A stretch of DNA of 64,000 nucleotides, taken from positions 22,368,661-22,432,660 of the forward strand of contig CM060109.1 of NCBI GenBank assembly GCA_030522415.1, given 5' to 3'. The notes beneath the pieces were generated by a model that ran no database searches, was not told the origin of the DNA, and saw nothing but the letters and a program-made list of their open reading frames with translations. The stretch comes from Channallabes apus (lineage: Eukaryota > Chordata > Actinopteri > Siluriformes > Clariidae). Within the stretch, counting starts at the first letter, position 1, and the number at the start of each line of letters is the position of its first letter. A program made the translations under genes and the position numbers. Shown one piece after another: positions 25,856 through 35,772 of the stretch.

Positions 25856-25863
25856 CTGTAGTG
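25856..25863. repeat. hAT target-site duplication, right copy
   Basis: ctgtagtg directly follows the element's CCACTG end and is identical to 23764-23771. Confidence 0.9.
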
Positions 25864-26175
25864 TACAACTAAAGTTTTCTATATTTGTAAAGTTATGTTT
25901 TTTTAAATATTTTATTAATATATTAATATATTTTATTAATATTTTATTATTCTGTTCTTATTTTCTATAGCTAAAGTGTTTTTATATTTTATTTTTTATT
26001 TTATTCCATAATTTTCTTATTGATAATCTTTTTTTTTTTTTTTAAAGGTCCCAGGTGGCAATTAAGCATTTAACTGCATATTGTACTGTGTATGACTGTG
26101 TAGGTGACAAATAACAATTTTATTTGAATTTGATTGGATTTTTTACTGGCAATTAATTTTAGCAATATGTGTAAT

Positions 26176-27169
26176 TGTCACGTTCTGCTATGGTGTTGGA
26201 CTGTGGGCTTGGTGTTGAGGCATAAATGCAGAGGGGATGCAGTGAAACAGAAAGAGTCTTTTAATAATGATAAACAAACAAAAAGCAAACATGAACACAA
26301 CATGAACTAAGGAAGTTGGCTAAAAACATGGAGCATAATACAAAGAACTCAAAACACAAACACAGACTCAGGATTACACAATCTAATACAGTACCGACAT
26401 GGGGATACAAACTGGACAAGACAAGACATACGAAACAGCCTAACGGAATAAACATTAGGGACTGTGCATTCAAGGGGTAAACAAACACAAGACAGGCTTG
26501 GCTAGGTCTATTGGCTGAGCTGCACATTAGCTGCTAAGCTAGCTCATAGCTAATCAGACTAATGGCTACACCAGCCAGTAGCCTGAGACACAAGGGAATG
26601 AACAGACAAGGTACACAGCAGACTAGGTATGAAACAGACTAAGAACTCTAAAGGTTAGTGGCTAAAGATGTTAGTACCTAAACAGACTAAGAGCTAAGCA
26701 GACAAGGAGACTAGACAGGCTCAAAGACTAGACAGACTAAGATCTAAACATGTTAGTATCACCCTCGTTAATATTTAAACAGACTACTAGCTAAACATGC
26801 AATGGGGGTTACTTACACAAAAGGGTAAACACAAAAGGCTAATTCTCCTAGAGGCTAATCCTGCTAGGAGACACAGAGACAAAGAGACAAACTAAATCAA
26901 AGCAAATACAAACTTTAAGTTAAGTGCTCCTGAAACCAAATGCCAACTATACTGTTAAACTAAAACAGAAAAGAACAAAACAAAACCCACATAACAGAAA
27001 TTAATGCTCGACCCAGCTTCCCAGAACAAACAGGTATTTATGCTTATACTAATTGCATCCTCGGTTCAGCTGGGCATCTGCGTCAGCTGACCGAGGTGCC
27101 TTCTGGGAAACTGGGTCTACAACAAAAACTACAAATTAAAACACTGCCCTCTAGTGGGCAACCCTCACA
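26176..27169 (-). mobile_element. Solo LTR of an LTR retrotransposon
   Basis: A 994-bp unit begins TGTCACGTTCTG and ends CCCTCACA (TG...CA), flanked on both sides by the 5-bp duplication GTAAT (26171-26175 and 27170-27174). On the minus strand a TATA-like AGTATAAGCATAAATACC (about 27040) is followed by ATTAAA (about 26263-26268) near the far end, the U3-R-U5 order of an LTR. No second LTR or gag-pol sequence is present, so it is probably a solo LTR left by recombination. The superfamily is not assigned. The interior carries degenerate cagactaagagctaa-type short repeats at 26630-26800. Confidence 0.78.
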
Positions 27170-27513
27170 GTAATACCTATAATTTACTGCACTTTTAACC
27201 ATTTAACTATTTAAACTGATGGTTAAAAAAGTTCAGTATGCTTTAAGTTATTAATAAGATATTTCTATTTTACTTGACTTATTATTTCCTTCTATTTTGT
27301 TGACTAATTTATATATTTAATCTATTAAACAGTGCATGAAAAAGGCTGCTAGTATGTCAAATCGTGAGTGTAATCCTTTGCAGAAAAACTACAGTAAGTA
27401 GACAACCGTATCCTGTTAGATGATTGCAATATTTGAATATGTTCCTGCTTGCAAAGAGCAAAAGTGAAAGAATGCTGAGTTTTGAGGAAACATGTTGTGA
27501 GAGATAACATAAG

Positions 27514-27523
27514 CCACGCCCAC
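27514..27523 (+). promoter_or_regulatory. GC/CACC-box upstream of the PRY-SPRY gene
   Basis: CCACGCCCAC lies about 140 bp before the inferred ATG in otherwise AT-rich DNA. Just upstream, aaaagtgaaaga (about 27460) loosely resembles an interferon-response half-site. Both are only suggestive. Confidence 0.3.
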
Positions 27524-27661
27524 TGTGTAAGAATGTGAAAAACAAGTTGTTAATGTTTTGATCCTCAGTTCTCTCAGTTCTCTCAATGCAAAAGCGTATG
27601 GAGTTTTTCCACAACTTTACTCACTTCTGCATGAATTTTAATATTTCTGTAACAAACCAAC

Positions 27662-27680
27662 ATGATCTTGTCAACAACAG
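27662..27680 (+). CDS. PRY-SPRY gene exon 1 (start codon, inferred)
   Basis: ATG ATC TTG TCA ACA ACA G precedes the donor gtaaaa. The final G plus GA of the next exon gives Gly. It is tiny and rests on phase and splice fit only. An alternative upstream first exon is possible. Confidence 0.5.
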
Positions 27681-30600
27681 GTAAAAACAACTACAATGTT
27701 TTTTTGTATTTCCCATGCAAACATTAATGCTCAAGTAAACTTTGAGAATTTATGTATACATAAGTATACTGTATAGTATTAGTATAAAATTAGTTTGTAT
27801 TGGATATATTTATGCATCTGGCATGTATTTAAACTGTAAATGTTGTGCAGTTTTCTGTTCCTGAGGGTGAGAATGCACTGCATAAAATAAAGAACTACTA
27901 AAGAGGAAGTGTGGTTTCTGGGTTTGGGTGAGCCAGGATGTTTACATGGTTAGACTCTGCTGACGGCTGATATGTTAACATTGTTATATCAAAACAACAA
28001 ACAGAAGCACATTTGCAAACGGACTGTACAGTACATATGCAGACTCCCTCTGAGTATGTATGCTTATAAAATGTTACCGTATGTTAATCCTCTTGATCGT
28101 GTATGATGTCTAGTGGTTTGTGATTAGTGACTATGGCATTCATGTGTACTAGATATTTTTTCACTCCACAGAAAACATTGTTTTTCTACTTTATACTTTA
28201 GTATAAATTTGTAGTTAAGTACAATATACTCAAAACTTCTCACAGTACTGTATATACAGATGAACATTTCAGAAGCAAAGTAACTATTACTAGTGAGTAT
28301 TATCGGTAACTATTATGAGATTATTATCTGTTGTAAAATCTATATCCTTTTAAATAAATAAATATTTTTCTTTTTCAACAAGAGGCATATTTAATTCCGT
28401 TTGTTTCCGTTGGACATATAGTTACTCAGATATTCATATTTCAAATAATGTAAAAAAAAATGTAACACCCTGTATTAAGTTCTAGCTGTTTTCTATTCAT
28501 TCCTACAGGAGATTACAACATTGGGGCTTTCCACAGCCATGGAAATCTGAGAAATCCATACAAAGGCAGGGAAAGTAAAAGAATATGCAACTCAGAACCT
28601 TTTATTAAACCAAAAATGTCCATACAGAAGGTAATAAACAATACAATAAAAATCTACTAACATGTAGTTAATCAATAACAAAACATAAACATACTTATAC
28701 AGTAGAACAATAGTTTGACTAATCCAGTTAAAATGTATTTTGATCCTTCAATAAAATTGCTAATTTTTGCTGCTTTTTCTTTAAAAGAAAATGTTTCAGA
28801 AGATTTGGGACTATTGTACAAGCAAGGTAAGCAAGCTGATGGTTTATAGCTGTCTTATTACTCACAATCCAAGTTGACATTTGAAACATTTTACACCCCC
28901 CCCCCTCATAAATGTACTGATATGATAGTTAATGTTTTGTTAGTTACACAGCAATACAGTTTAGAATGGCAAAATGTAAAGTTAAATTGTAATTTATGAC
29001 CAATGTAAGGATACTATATATTATATAACTAACAAAGCTGTCTTTCTGGACAGATTGTTAACTGGACAGTATACAGTATAGTTCTAATATTTCCCAAAAA
29101 GTTTTAGTTTTTCACTGACAGTTTTCCATTGGGGTTTTTAGTTTCACCTAAATTTCCAGGGCAGTTTCTAGAGCATAATAAATAAATAAAACAGAAAATG
29201 ACATCATGGGACAAAATAGGGAAAGTCCTGTGAGCTTTGCATAATTTAAAGACTATTTATTGTTTACAGTTTATATAACATGGCAAATGAGTGATAGATA
29301 TTTCTTTATATATTTAGGGCCCAGTATTTCCCAAAGACGCTGAAACTTTTGTGCTCCTGAGTATGAACGGACTGACGAAGAATGTGCAGATGCCCATCAC
29401 AGACAACAGCACAGGAATCCTACAACAGCAAAAAGAGTCTGAGGTACATGCAGTCACGTGTGATTCAAAATATGATCTTATGATGGTTGTGTAGATATGG
29501 TTGTGTACATTCCTGCAACTCCTTTGTCATTTCAGTTGCCACTCATTAAACAAGTTAAAAGTGAACCGAAGCCTGATAAAGCAGGTGAGATTTAAAGTAT
29601 TATGTGACATTTAAAATAATGTAGTTATACACATTTGCTGAAATCACATGAAGTCGTAACTCCATGGTTCTCTGGTTCTACCCAGTTACGTTTAATTTAT
29701 GTCCAGAGTTGTCATGTCAAGTTTTTCTATATTTTATTCTTATTCTATTCCATAATTTATTTCTTACTGATAATCTTGATTCTAAGGTCACGAGTGGTCG
29801 CATCATTTCCCTGCATATTGTACTGTGTATGACTGCGTATGTGACAAATAAAATTTGAATTATAATTTAAAAAAATACATGTATTTAAAAAGTGCATATG
29901 TGAATGCAGTATGTTTATTTACAGTAAGTGTGTGTACTTACATTTTTAAAATCAGTACTGAATCATAAGCATACCTGAACTTTGTTCATTTATATACTAC
30001 TATGAAAAACAATCTTATGTTGTGCAACAGTGACGTGCTGTTGAACTTTGCTTCAAAAAAAGATTTATTACTGTCAGCAGATCCAGATTGGAATTGAGTT
30101 TTCATCTGGGAATATCATGGGGATATTCCACTTTAAACGCTTTTGACTATTTATTTTCATAATTATCACACAATTATCACAAAATTATCACCCGACTACA
30201 TGACAAAAGGAATATATTTATGCAAATAAAATAATAATAACCCTGAATAAATATAAAAGAATAAAGCTAATTTCAAATTGAGATACATTCTCTAAATTAT
30301 ATTTGGGCTAAAACCATGTTTATGCTTTGACTAAACAGACACACTCAATTTAACTCCACCATCTTTTCCTTATCTAATCCATTTTAACATTTACTACTCT
30401 ATCGAGAAACATGCACAATAGGCACTAGTAATGCCAACACTTCTCAGGTTACAGAAAGAGCTAATATCTCTCAGTTAAATGGCCACATAATTACAAACTA
30501 ACAAATCGTTGATTTATAAATATCACTGAAATGCTTTAAATGAACAAATATAATGACTAAATACTAAACAGAAAGAAACTTGAAGATACAATAGTTTTCC

Positions 30601-31648
30601 CCATTTGGATCTTCACTGAACTCATACAGTACATGGCCTCTCTGGAATCCAATTCACAGGAATCACCAATCAAACTAATGGAAGAATTTTAATTCCTGTG
30701 TCACAGAGATACAAGCAGTCAAAGAGTCAAGAGATACAAGCAGTCAAGTGATAGAAGGAGTCAGGACATTCAAGCAGATTCCCAAATCAGGTCAGTTAAA
30801 GTTAAACTTAAAGAGCTTAAGAGCAAACCTTAAGAGTAAAAGCTTGCAAAAGTTTATACAGCTGATTTAACCGTTCTGTTTATTGTGGATATGTTTCTTT
30901 TTTTAGAATGGGACTCCATCATAAGACCATCAGGTATTACATTTAAAGCTTCAGATAACACAGATAATGTGAATATCTACACGGTGTTTAATTTAGACTC
31001 ACTTTAATGATTAAGACACCACTTGGTTTTTTGGAGTTTCTTCTAAAAGTTCTATCACAAACAATGTATCATCATCATGTGTCCAACCCATTATGTCTTT
31101 GTTTTTAAGCCAAAGTCATTCTGGATCCGAACACTGCAAATCCCAATCTCAAGATATCTGTGGATGGACGCTCTGTGAGAACAAAGACCCACAAAGAGTT
31201 TCATTCCAGCCAGAGTTTCCATGAATATGAAAGAAAATACAAACATAAATATAATGGATGGACATGTGTCCAAGCTCAAGAGGGCTACACTACAGGGAGG
31301 CATTACTGGGAGGTAGATGTAAAGGGAAAATGTGATTGGAGAATAGGTGTAGTGAAGGAGTCCGCTAAACGCAATGGCTTTATTAACCTGAACACTACAG
31401 AAGGGTATTGGACTCTGCGTCTGCAGTTGGGTTCGCTCATGGCTCTGACCCAACCAGTCACCAAACTCAATCAGGCACCGCCTTCTAAGATAGGAGTGCA
31501 TCTAGATATGAAGGAAGGTCAGGTTTCTTTCTATGATGCAGTGAAAAGGAAAAATATTTACACATTTAACGCAAAATTCGAAAAGGATGAGAACATTTAT
31601 CCTGTGTTTGGAACCGTAGAGACAGACATACCTCTAAAGATTATCTAA
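27662..31648 (+). CDS. PRY-SPRY (B30.2) domain protein, butyrophilin/TRIM-like, seven exons
   Basis: Seven exons (27662-27680, 28509-28630, 28788-28826, 29318-29443, 29536-29584, 30907-30933, 31110-31648) join in phase to 306 codons plus stop. The first 115 or so residues have no recognised domain, signal peptide, membrane helix or coiled coil. They are basic and Lys/Gln-rich. From WDSIIRPS onward lies a PRY-SPRY domain: VILDPNTANPNL and SVDGRSVR (PRY), GYTTGRHYWEVDV, DWRIGVVKES, GYWTLRL, GVHLDMKEGQVSFYD and IYPVFG. Such domains bind protein or small ligands in butyrophilin, TRIM and fish NLR proteins. Here there is no RING, B-box or NACHT, so the function is unknown. The start ATG is inferred from phase alone. 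AATAAA at 31692-31697 would end the transcript 44 nt after the stop. Confidence 0.75.
28509..28630 (+). CDS. PRY-SPRY gene exon 2
   Basis: Acceptor ttcattcctacag, donor AAG/gtaata. It reads DYNIGAFHSHGNLRNPYKGR then ESKRICNSEPFIKPKMSIQK with no stop. No known domain is recognised. Confidence 0.65.
28788..28826 (+). CDS. PRY-SPRY gene exon 3
   Basis: Acceptor tttctttaaaag, donor AAG/gtaagc. This 39-nt phase-0 exon encodes KMFQKIWDYCTSK. Confidence 0.65.
29318..29443 (+). CDS. PRY-SPRY gene exon 4
   Basis: Acceptor tttatatatttag, donor GAG/gtacat. This 126-nt exon, phase 0 at both ends, encodes GPVFPKDAETFVLLSMNGLT followed by KNVQMPITDNSTGILQQQKE and SE. Confidence 0.68.
29536..29584 (+). 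CDS. PRY-SPRY gene exon 5
   Basis: Acceptor ttgtcatttcag, donor G/gtgaga. It encodes LPLIKQVKSEPKPDKA, and the last G joins AA of exon 6 to give Glu. Confidence 0.68.
29700..29865 (+). mobile_element. LINE 3' tail inside intron 5 of the PRY-SPRY gene
   Basis: ttttattcttattctattcc, taatcttgattctaaggtca, gcatattgtactgtgtatga and gtgacaaataaaatttgaat form the same 3' end as the LINE at 25864-26150. Only the tail is present, as in 5'-truncated insertions. Confidence 0.75.
30907..30933 (+). CDS. PRY-SPRY gene exon 6
   Basis: Acceptor gtttcttttttag, donor G/gtatta. This 27-nt micro-exon encodes WDSIIRPS, the usual lead-in to a PRY domain, and its phase fits both neighbours. Confidence 0.7.
31110..31648 (+). 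CDS. PRY-SPRY gene exon 7 (B30.2 domain)
   Basis: Acceptor gtctttgtttttaag, stop TAA at 31646-31648. It encodes the entire PRY-SPRY domain, starting KVILDPNTAN and ending VETDIPLKII, as is usual for B30.2 proteins where one exon carries the domain. The LDP and WEV motifs are kept. The third motif (LDYE in many members) reads LDMK. Confidence 0.9.
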
Positions 31649-31691
31649 ACGCATTAATGCCACAATGTTTCTCATTGCTGTTGCTGGACTA

Positions 31692-31697
31692 AATAAA
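31692..31697 (+). promoter_or_regulatory. Polyadenylation signal of the PRY-SPRY gene
   Basis: AATAAA 44 nt after the stop codon, followed by a GT-rich stretch (ttggcatgtttttgttttgt). Confidence 0.7.
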
Positions 31698-31824
31698 ATT
31701 GGCATGTTTTTGTTTTGTTTCTGATCATTTTACCAAAATGAAAAAATAGACTGCACAGTTTAATGCTCAGAAAATGACCCAACTCATACTATTGAGGAAT
31801 ACTTTTAGACTTACTGTAGATTTA

Positions 31825-32330
31825 CACTTACTGTTCACTTTAATAAGAACACCTGTACATCGACTCATTTATCTGCTTAACCAACTAGTTAATCATGTGG
31901 CAGCGACATAACGCAAACAATCTTGCATATATAGATCACAAGCTGCAGTTAATGTACAGCACACGGCAAACAGGGATAGAGAATAGGGAATTATAATCTC
32001 TGTGACTTTATCTGTGGCTTGGTTGTTGGTACCAAGTGTGACGATTTGAGTATTTCAGAAACAGATGATCTCATGTTGTTTTCACCCACAACAAAATGGT
32101 GTAACAAACAAAAACATCTTATGAGCAAATGATTGGCAGCTGGGAAACACCTTGTTGATGAGAGAGATTAGAGGAGCATGAGCAGACAGGTCTGAACTGG
32201 CGAGAAGTCTCTAGTAACTCTTTAACAAGGACAGTAGAAAATCATCCCACAACACTCAACACATCAAACAGCAGAAAAGCACCTCAGGTTCCACTCCAGG
32301 CCCCAGATTCTTGCTCTTGGTTTACAGGAG
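31825..32330 (+). mobile_element. Tc1-like transposon relic (family D), left part
   Basis: TA-flanked CACTTACTGTTCACTTTAAT, then aagaacacctgtacatcgac and atcatgtggcagcgacataa, is the left end of a common fish Tc1-like family. ggcttggttgttggtaccaa, gagtatttcagaaacagatg and caccttgttgatgagagaga are decayed N-terminal transposase codons. The catalytic half is missing. Confidence 0.7.
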
Positions 32331-32384
32331 TGGAAAATAATTTGGTCTTCTTTGTAGCCCATCCACTTTAAAGTTCAATGTTTT

Positions 32385-32455
32385 GTGCATGTTAAGATGC
32401 TTTCTACTCACCACAGTTGTAAATAGTGATTATATGAGTTACAGTAAATTTCTAG
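32385..32455 (-). mobile_element. Tc1-like family D fragment, opposite orientation
   Basis: gatgctttctactcaccaca and gttgtaaatagtgattatat look like an inverted piece of the same transposase region found on the plus strand at 31825-32330, about 55 bp away. Confidence 0.45.
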
Positions 32456-32742
32456 GCAGCATCTGGAAATGTATCTACTGTATATACAGTAATTACCTAT
32501 CGAACTATAATTCAGTTTTTACAATTTTCTGAGTAATTTGTTGCAAGTTGAATATCCAAGGAGATTAAGCACAAATACAGCTTTATTTTTTATTTTTTTT
32601 ATAAAATGTTATGCACATCCATATATTTGTAAATAGTGTAAATGATTTATGTAAATGTTTAATATGTCCTGCATAAAGTCTTGATTTGTATGTATTAAAA
32701 TGAACATTGACAATGACTAAGTCAGTGCCTATACTGTATATA

Positions 32743-33240
32743 CAGTGCATCCGGAAAGTATTCACATCACAGCGCATCACTTTTTCCACATTTTGTTATG
32801 TCACAGCCTCATTCTTATTCTAAAATGTATTAAATAAATTTTTTCCTCAGAATACAACACACAACACCTCATAATGACAACATGAAATTGTTTACTTGAG
32901 ATTTTTGCAAATGTATTTAAAAAAAATAAAAATTGAGAAAGCACATGTATATAAGTATTCACAGTCTTTGCCATGAAGCTCAAAATGGAGCTCAGGCGCA
33001 TCCTGTTTCCCTGATCATCCTTGAGATGTTTCTGCAGCTTAATTGGAGTCCACCTGTGGTAAATACAGTTGATTGGACATGATTTGGAAAGGCACACACC
33101 TGTCTATATACTATAATGTCCCACAGTTGACAGTTCATGTCGGAGCACAAACCAAGCATGAAGTCAAAGGAATTGTCTGTAGACCTCCGAGACAGGATTG
33201 TCTCGGAGACAAGCCAGTAACCAGAGACATTGGTCTCCAA
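32743..33240 (+). mobile_element. Tc1-like transposon relic (family B), left end
   Basis: TA-flanked cagtgcatccggaaagtatt then cacatcacagcgcatcactt is a well-known Tc1-like left end in fish. It continues with gcttaattggagtccacctg and gagacaggattgtctcggag. It stops abruptly near 33240, where family A sequence begins. Confidence 0.75.
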
Positions 33241-33740
33241 AGTTTATTATTCTGCATGGGAAGCAAAGCCTAGCCTGTTTGCGCCAGTTTCACAGAAGAG
33301 CTGCTGTAGCACAATTTGTGACCAGATTATTTCTGGCTCTGATAGGAAGATGTCAGGAACCACAGTGCGAGCTTGCTGTGTGTGGTGCTGCATAGCCACA
33401 GACAGGTTAGAGTGCCCATGCTGACCCCTATCCACTACTGAAAGCTTCTACAATGGGCATGTAAACATCAGAACTGGAGCATTGGGAGAAGGTGGTTTGA
33501 TGGATTTCTGAGTGCATCTGCCTCACTTACCTGGGCAATAGATAGCTCCAGGAGGCATTATGGTACGAAGGCATAGAGCATCCTGGGCAGCGTGATGCAT
33601 GTGGATGCCACTTTGACACGCACTGCAAAATATTTTACCAGGCTAGAGGAACAACACAGAGAGTTTGTGGTGTCAATCTCAATCTGATTGATCATATGTA
33701 GGATGTGCTGGACTAACAAATCTGATCTGTTATTGCCCCA
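33241..33740 (+). mobile_element. Tc1-like transposon relic (family A), middle part
   Basis: Contains cacagaagagctgctgtagc, gtgcccatgctgacccctat and ggatgtgctggactaacaaa, transposase-derived blocks of the family seen at 8677-9692. The reading frame is broken throughout and neither inverted end is present. Confidence 0.7.
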
Positions 33741-34144
33741 CTTTACATTTACATTCTCTTACTGCCATTGCAGTTACTCCAGCTTTAGGGAACTACAGGT
33801 ATGCATTGTTTAATGTCGGCTATACTGTATATGTAAAACAAGATATTATGTAATTTGAATACTGTGTGACCAACACCATACTGTATATCCTTAATAAAAC
33901 TATGTCAAATACTGTTTAAAATCAACCATCCTCTTTTTGTTTCTTTAGCTATCATGTGCATTGATTTTGCTGGATTCATGAAATTTAAAAAGGTTTTGTG
34001 TGTGCAAGTAAAAATATATACTCGTTCCAGTTTGATGCCAGTGTTTTACTACAAGAACACAATTTGCTATATTCTCACTGGAACTCAACCAACATAATAT
34101 TTATAATTTCAAATGTGACCAAAATTCACATTGATGTGATTATA

Positions 34145-35764
34145 CAGTGGTGTGAAAAACTATTTGCCCCCCTCCTGATTTCTTATTCTTTTGCATGTTT
34201 GTCACACAAAATGTTTCTGATCATCAAACACATTTAACTATTAGTCAAAGATAACACAAGTAAACACAAAATGCAGTTTTTAAATGAGGGGTTTTATTAT
34301 TTAGGGAGAAAAAAAATCCAAACCTACATGGCCCTGTGTGAAAAAGTAATTGCCCCCTGAACCAAATAACTGGTTGGGCCACCCTTAGCAGCAATAACTG
34401 CAATCAAGCGTCTGCGATAACTTGCAACGAGTCTTTTACAGCGCTCTGGAGGAATTTTGACCCACTCATCTTTGCAGAATTGTTGTAATTCAGCTTTATT
34501 TGAGGGTTTTCTAGCATGAACTGCCTTTTTAAGGTCATGCCACAACATCTCAATAGGATTCAGGTCAGGACTTTGACTAGGCCACTCCAAAGTCTTCATT
34601 TTGTTTTTCTTCAGCCATTCAGAGGTGGATTTGCTGGTGTGTTTTGGGTCATTGTCCTGCTGCAGCACTCAAGATCGCTTCAGCTTGAGTTGACGAACAG
34701 ATGGCCGGACATTCTCCTTCAGGATTTTTTGGTAGACAGTAGAATTCATGGTTCCATCTATCACAGCAAGCCTTCCAGGTCCTGAAGCAGCAAAACAACC
34801 CCAGACCATCACACTACCACCACCATATTTTACTGTTGGTATGATGTTCTTTTTCTGAAATGCTGTGTTACTTTTACGCCAGATGTAACGGGACACGCAC
34901 CTTCCAAAAAGTTCAACTTTTGTTTCATCGGTCCACAAGGTATTTTCCCAAAAGTCTTGGCAATCATTGAGATATTTTTTAGCAAAATTGAGACGAGCCT
35001 TAATGTTCTTCTTGCTTAAAAGTGGTTTGCGCCTTGGAAATCTTCCATGCAGGCCGTTTTTGCCCAGTCTCTTTCTTATGGTGGAGTCGTGAACACTGAC
35101 CTTAATTGAGGCAAGTGAGGCCTGCAGTTCTTTAGATGTTGTCCTGGGGTCTTTTGTGGCCTCTCGGATGAGTCGTCTCTGCGCTCTTGGGGTAATTTTG
35201 GTCGGCCGGCCACTCCTGGGAAGGTTCACCACTGTTCCATGTTTTTGCCATTTGTGGATAATGGCTCTCACTGTGGTTCGCTGGAGTCCCAAAGCTTTAG
35301 AAATGGCTTTATAACCTTTACCAGACTGATAGATCTCAATTACTTTTGTTCTCATTTGTTCCTGAATTTCTTTGGATCTTGGCATGATGTCTAGCTTTTG
35401 AGGTGCTTTTGGTCTACTTCTCTGTGTCAGGTAGCTCCTATTTAAGTGATTTCTTGATTGAAACAGGTGTGGCAGTAATCAGGCCTGGGGGTGACTACAG
35501 AAATTGAACTCAGGTGTGATAAACCACAGTTAAGTTATTTTTTAACAAGGGGGGCAATCACTTTTTCACACAGGGCCATGTAGATTTGGAGTTTTTATTC
35601 TCCCTCAATAACGTAAACCTTCATTTAAAAACTGCATTTTGTGTTCAATTATGTTATCTTTGACTAATAGTTAACGGTTTTTGATGAGCAGAAACATTTA
35701 AGTGTGACAAACATGCAAAAGAATAAGAAATCAGGAAGGGGGCAAATAGTTTTTCACACCACTG
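34145..35764 (-). mobile_element. Tc1-like transposon with long inverted repeats, nearly intact
   Basis: Bounded by TA at 34143-34144 and 35765-35766. Both ends start CAGTGGTGTGAAAAACTA and form inverted repeats of about 215 bp. Within each, the outer gtgtgaaaaactatttgccc is echoed by an inner gtgtgaaaaagt-attgccc, the IR/DR layout of Sleeping Beauty-type elements. The two repeats are still very similar, so the insertion is much younger than the other relics. The transposase on the minus strand is described separately. Confidence 0.93.
34324..35385 (-). pseudogene. Tc1-like transposase with one in-frame stop
   Basis: The start ATG is at 35385 and the frame runs 353 codons to a stop at 34324-34326, broken once by TGA at 34669-34671 (codon 239, where related transposases have Trp). 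N-terminal paired-type helix-turn-helix repeats (MPRSKEIQEQMRTKVIEIYQ region and RTTVRAIIHKWQKHG) are joined by a GRPTK AT-hook-like motif. The DD34E triad is complete: D153 in LWTDETK, D244 in QQDNDPKH and E279 in [17 protein letters not shown] is present. It would cut and paste DNA at TA sites. The single nonsense codon makes it inactive unless read through. Confidence 0.92.
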
Positions 35765-35772
35765 TATATATA

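Larger units (their letters stand above)
23400..26150 (+). mobile_element. LINE 3' part (Rex1/L2-like), split by an hAT insertion
   Basis: Positions 23400-23771 contain taccacctcagaggcttgag, agcatcctgactggaaacat and cacaacctggtttgggaact, the C-terminal reverse-transcriptase region of fish Rex1/L2-like LINEs. After the hAT element, 25864-26150 gives the 3' UTR, ending tattgtactgtgtatgactg, tgtaggtgacaaataacaat and tttatttgaatttgattgg. The same tail recurs at 29700-29865. The 5' part is truncated and the coding sequence is broken. Confidence 0.75.
19121..27661. other. Intergenic region, mobile-element rich
   Basis: Between il1rapl1 and the PRY-SPRY gene I see no host exon with support. The stretch holds a GT microsatellite, two Tc1/mariner relics, a possible pogo-like fragment, a LINE interrupted by an hAT element, and a solo LTR, each listed separately. 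The stretch 27171-27661 is unique-looking AT-rich DNA with a CCACGCCC box at 27514-27521 upstream of the next gene. Confidence 0.7.

Noticed and set aside
31091..31501. A 136-codon minus-strand frame
   Set aside because: It is the antisense of the PRY-SPRY exon 7. It contains no recognisable domain, and the sense strand is clearly coding.
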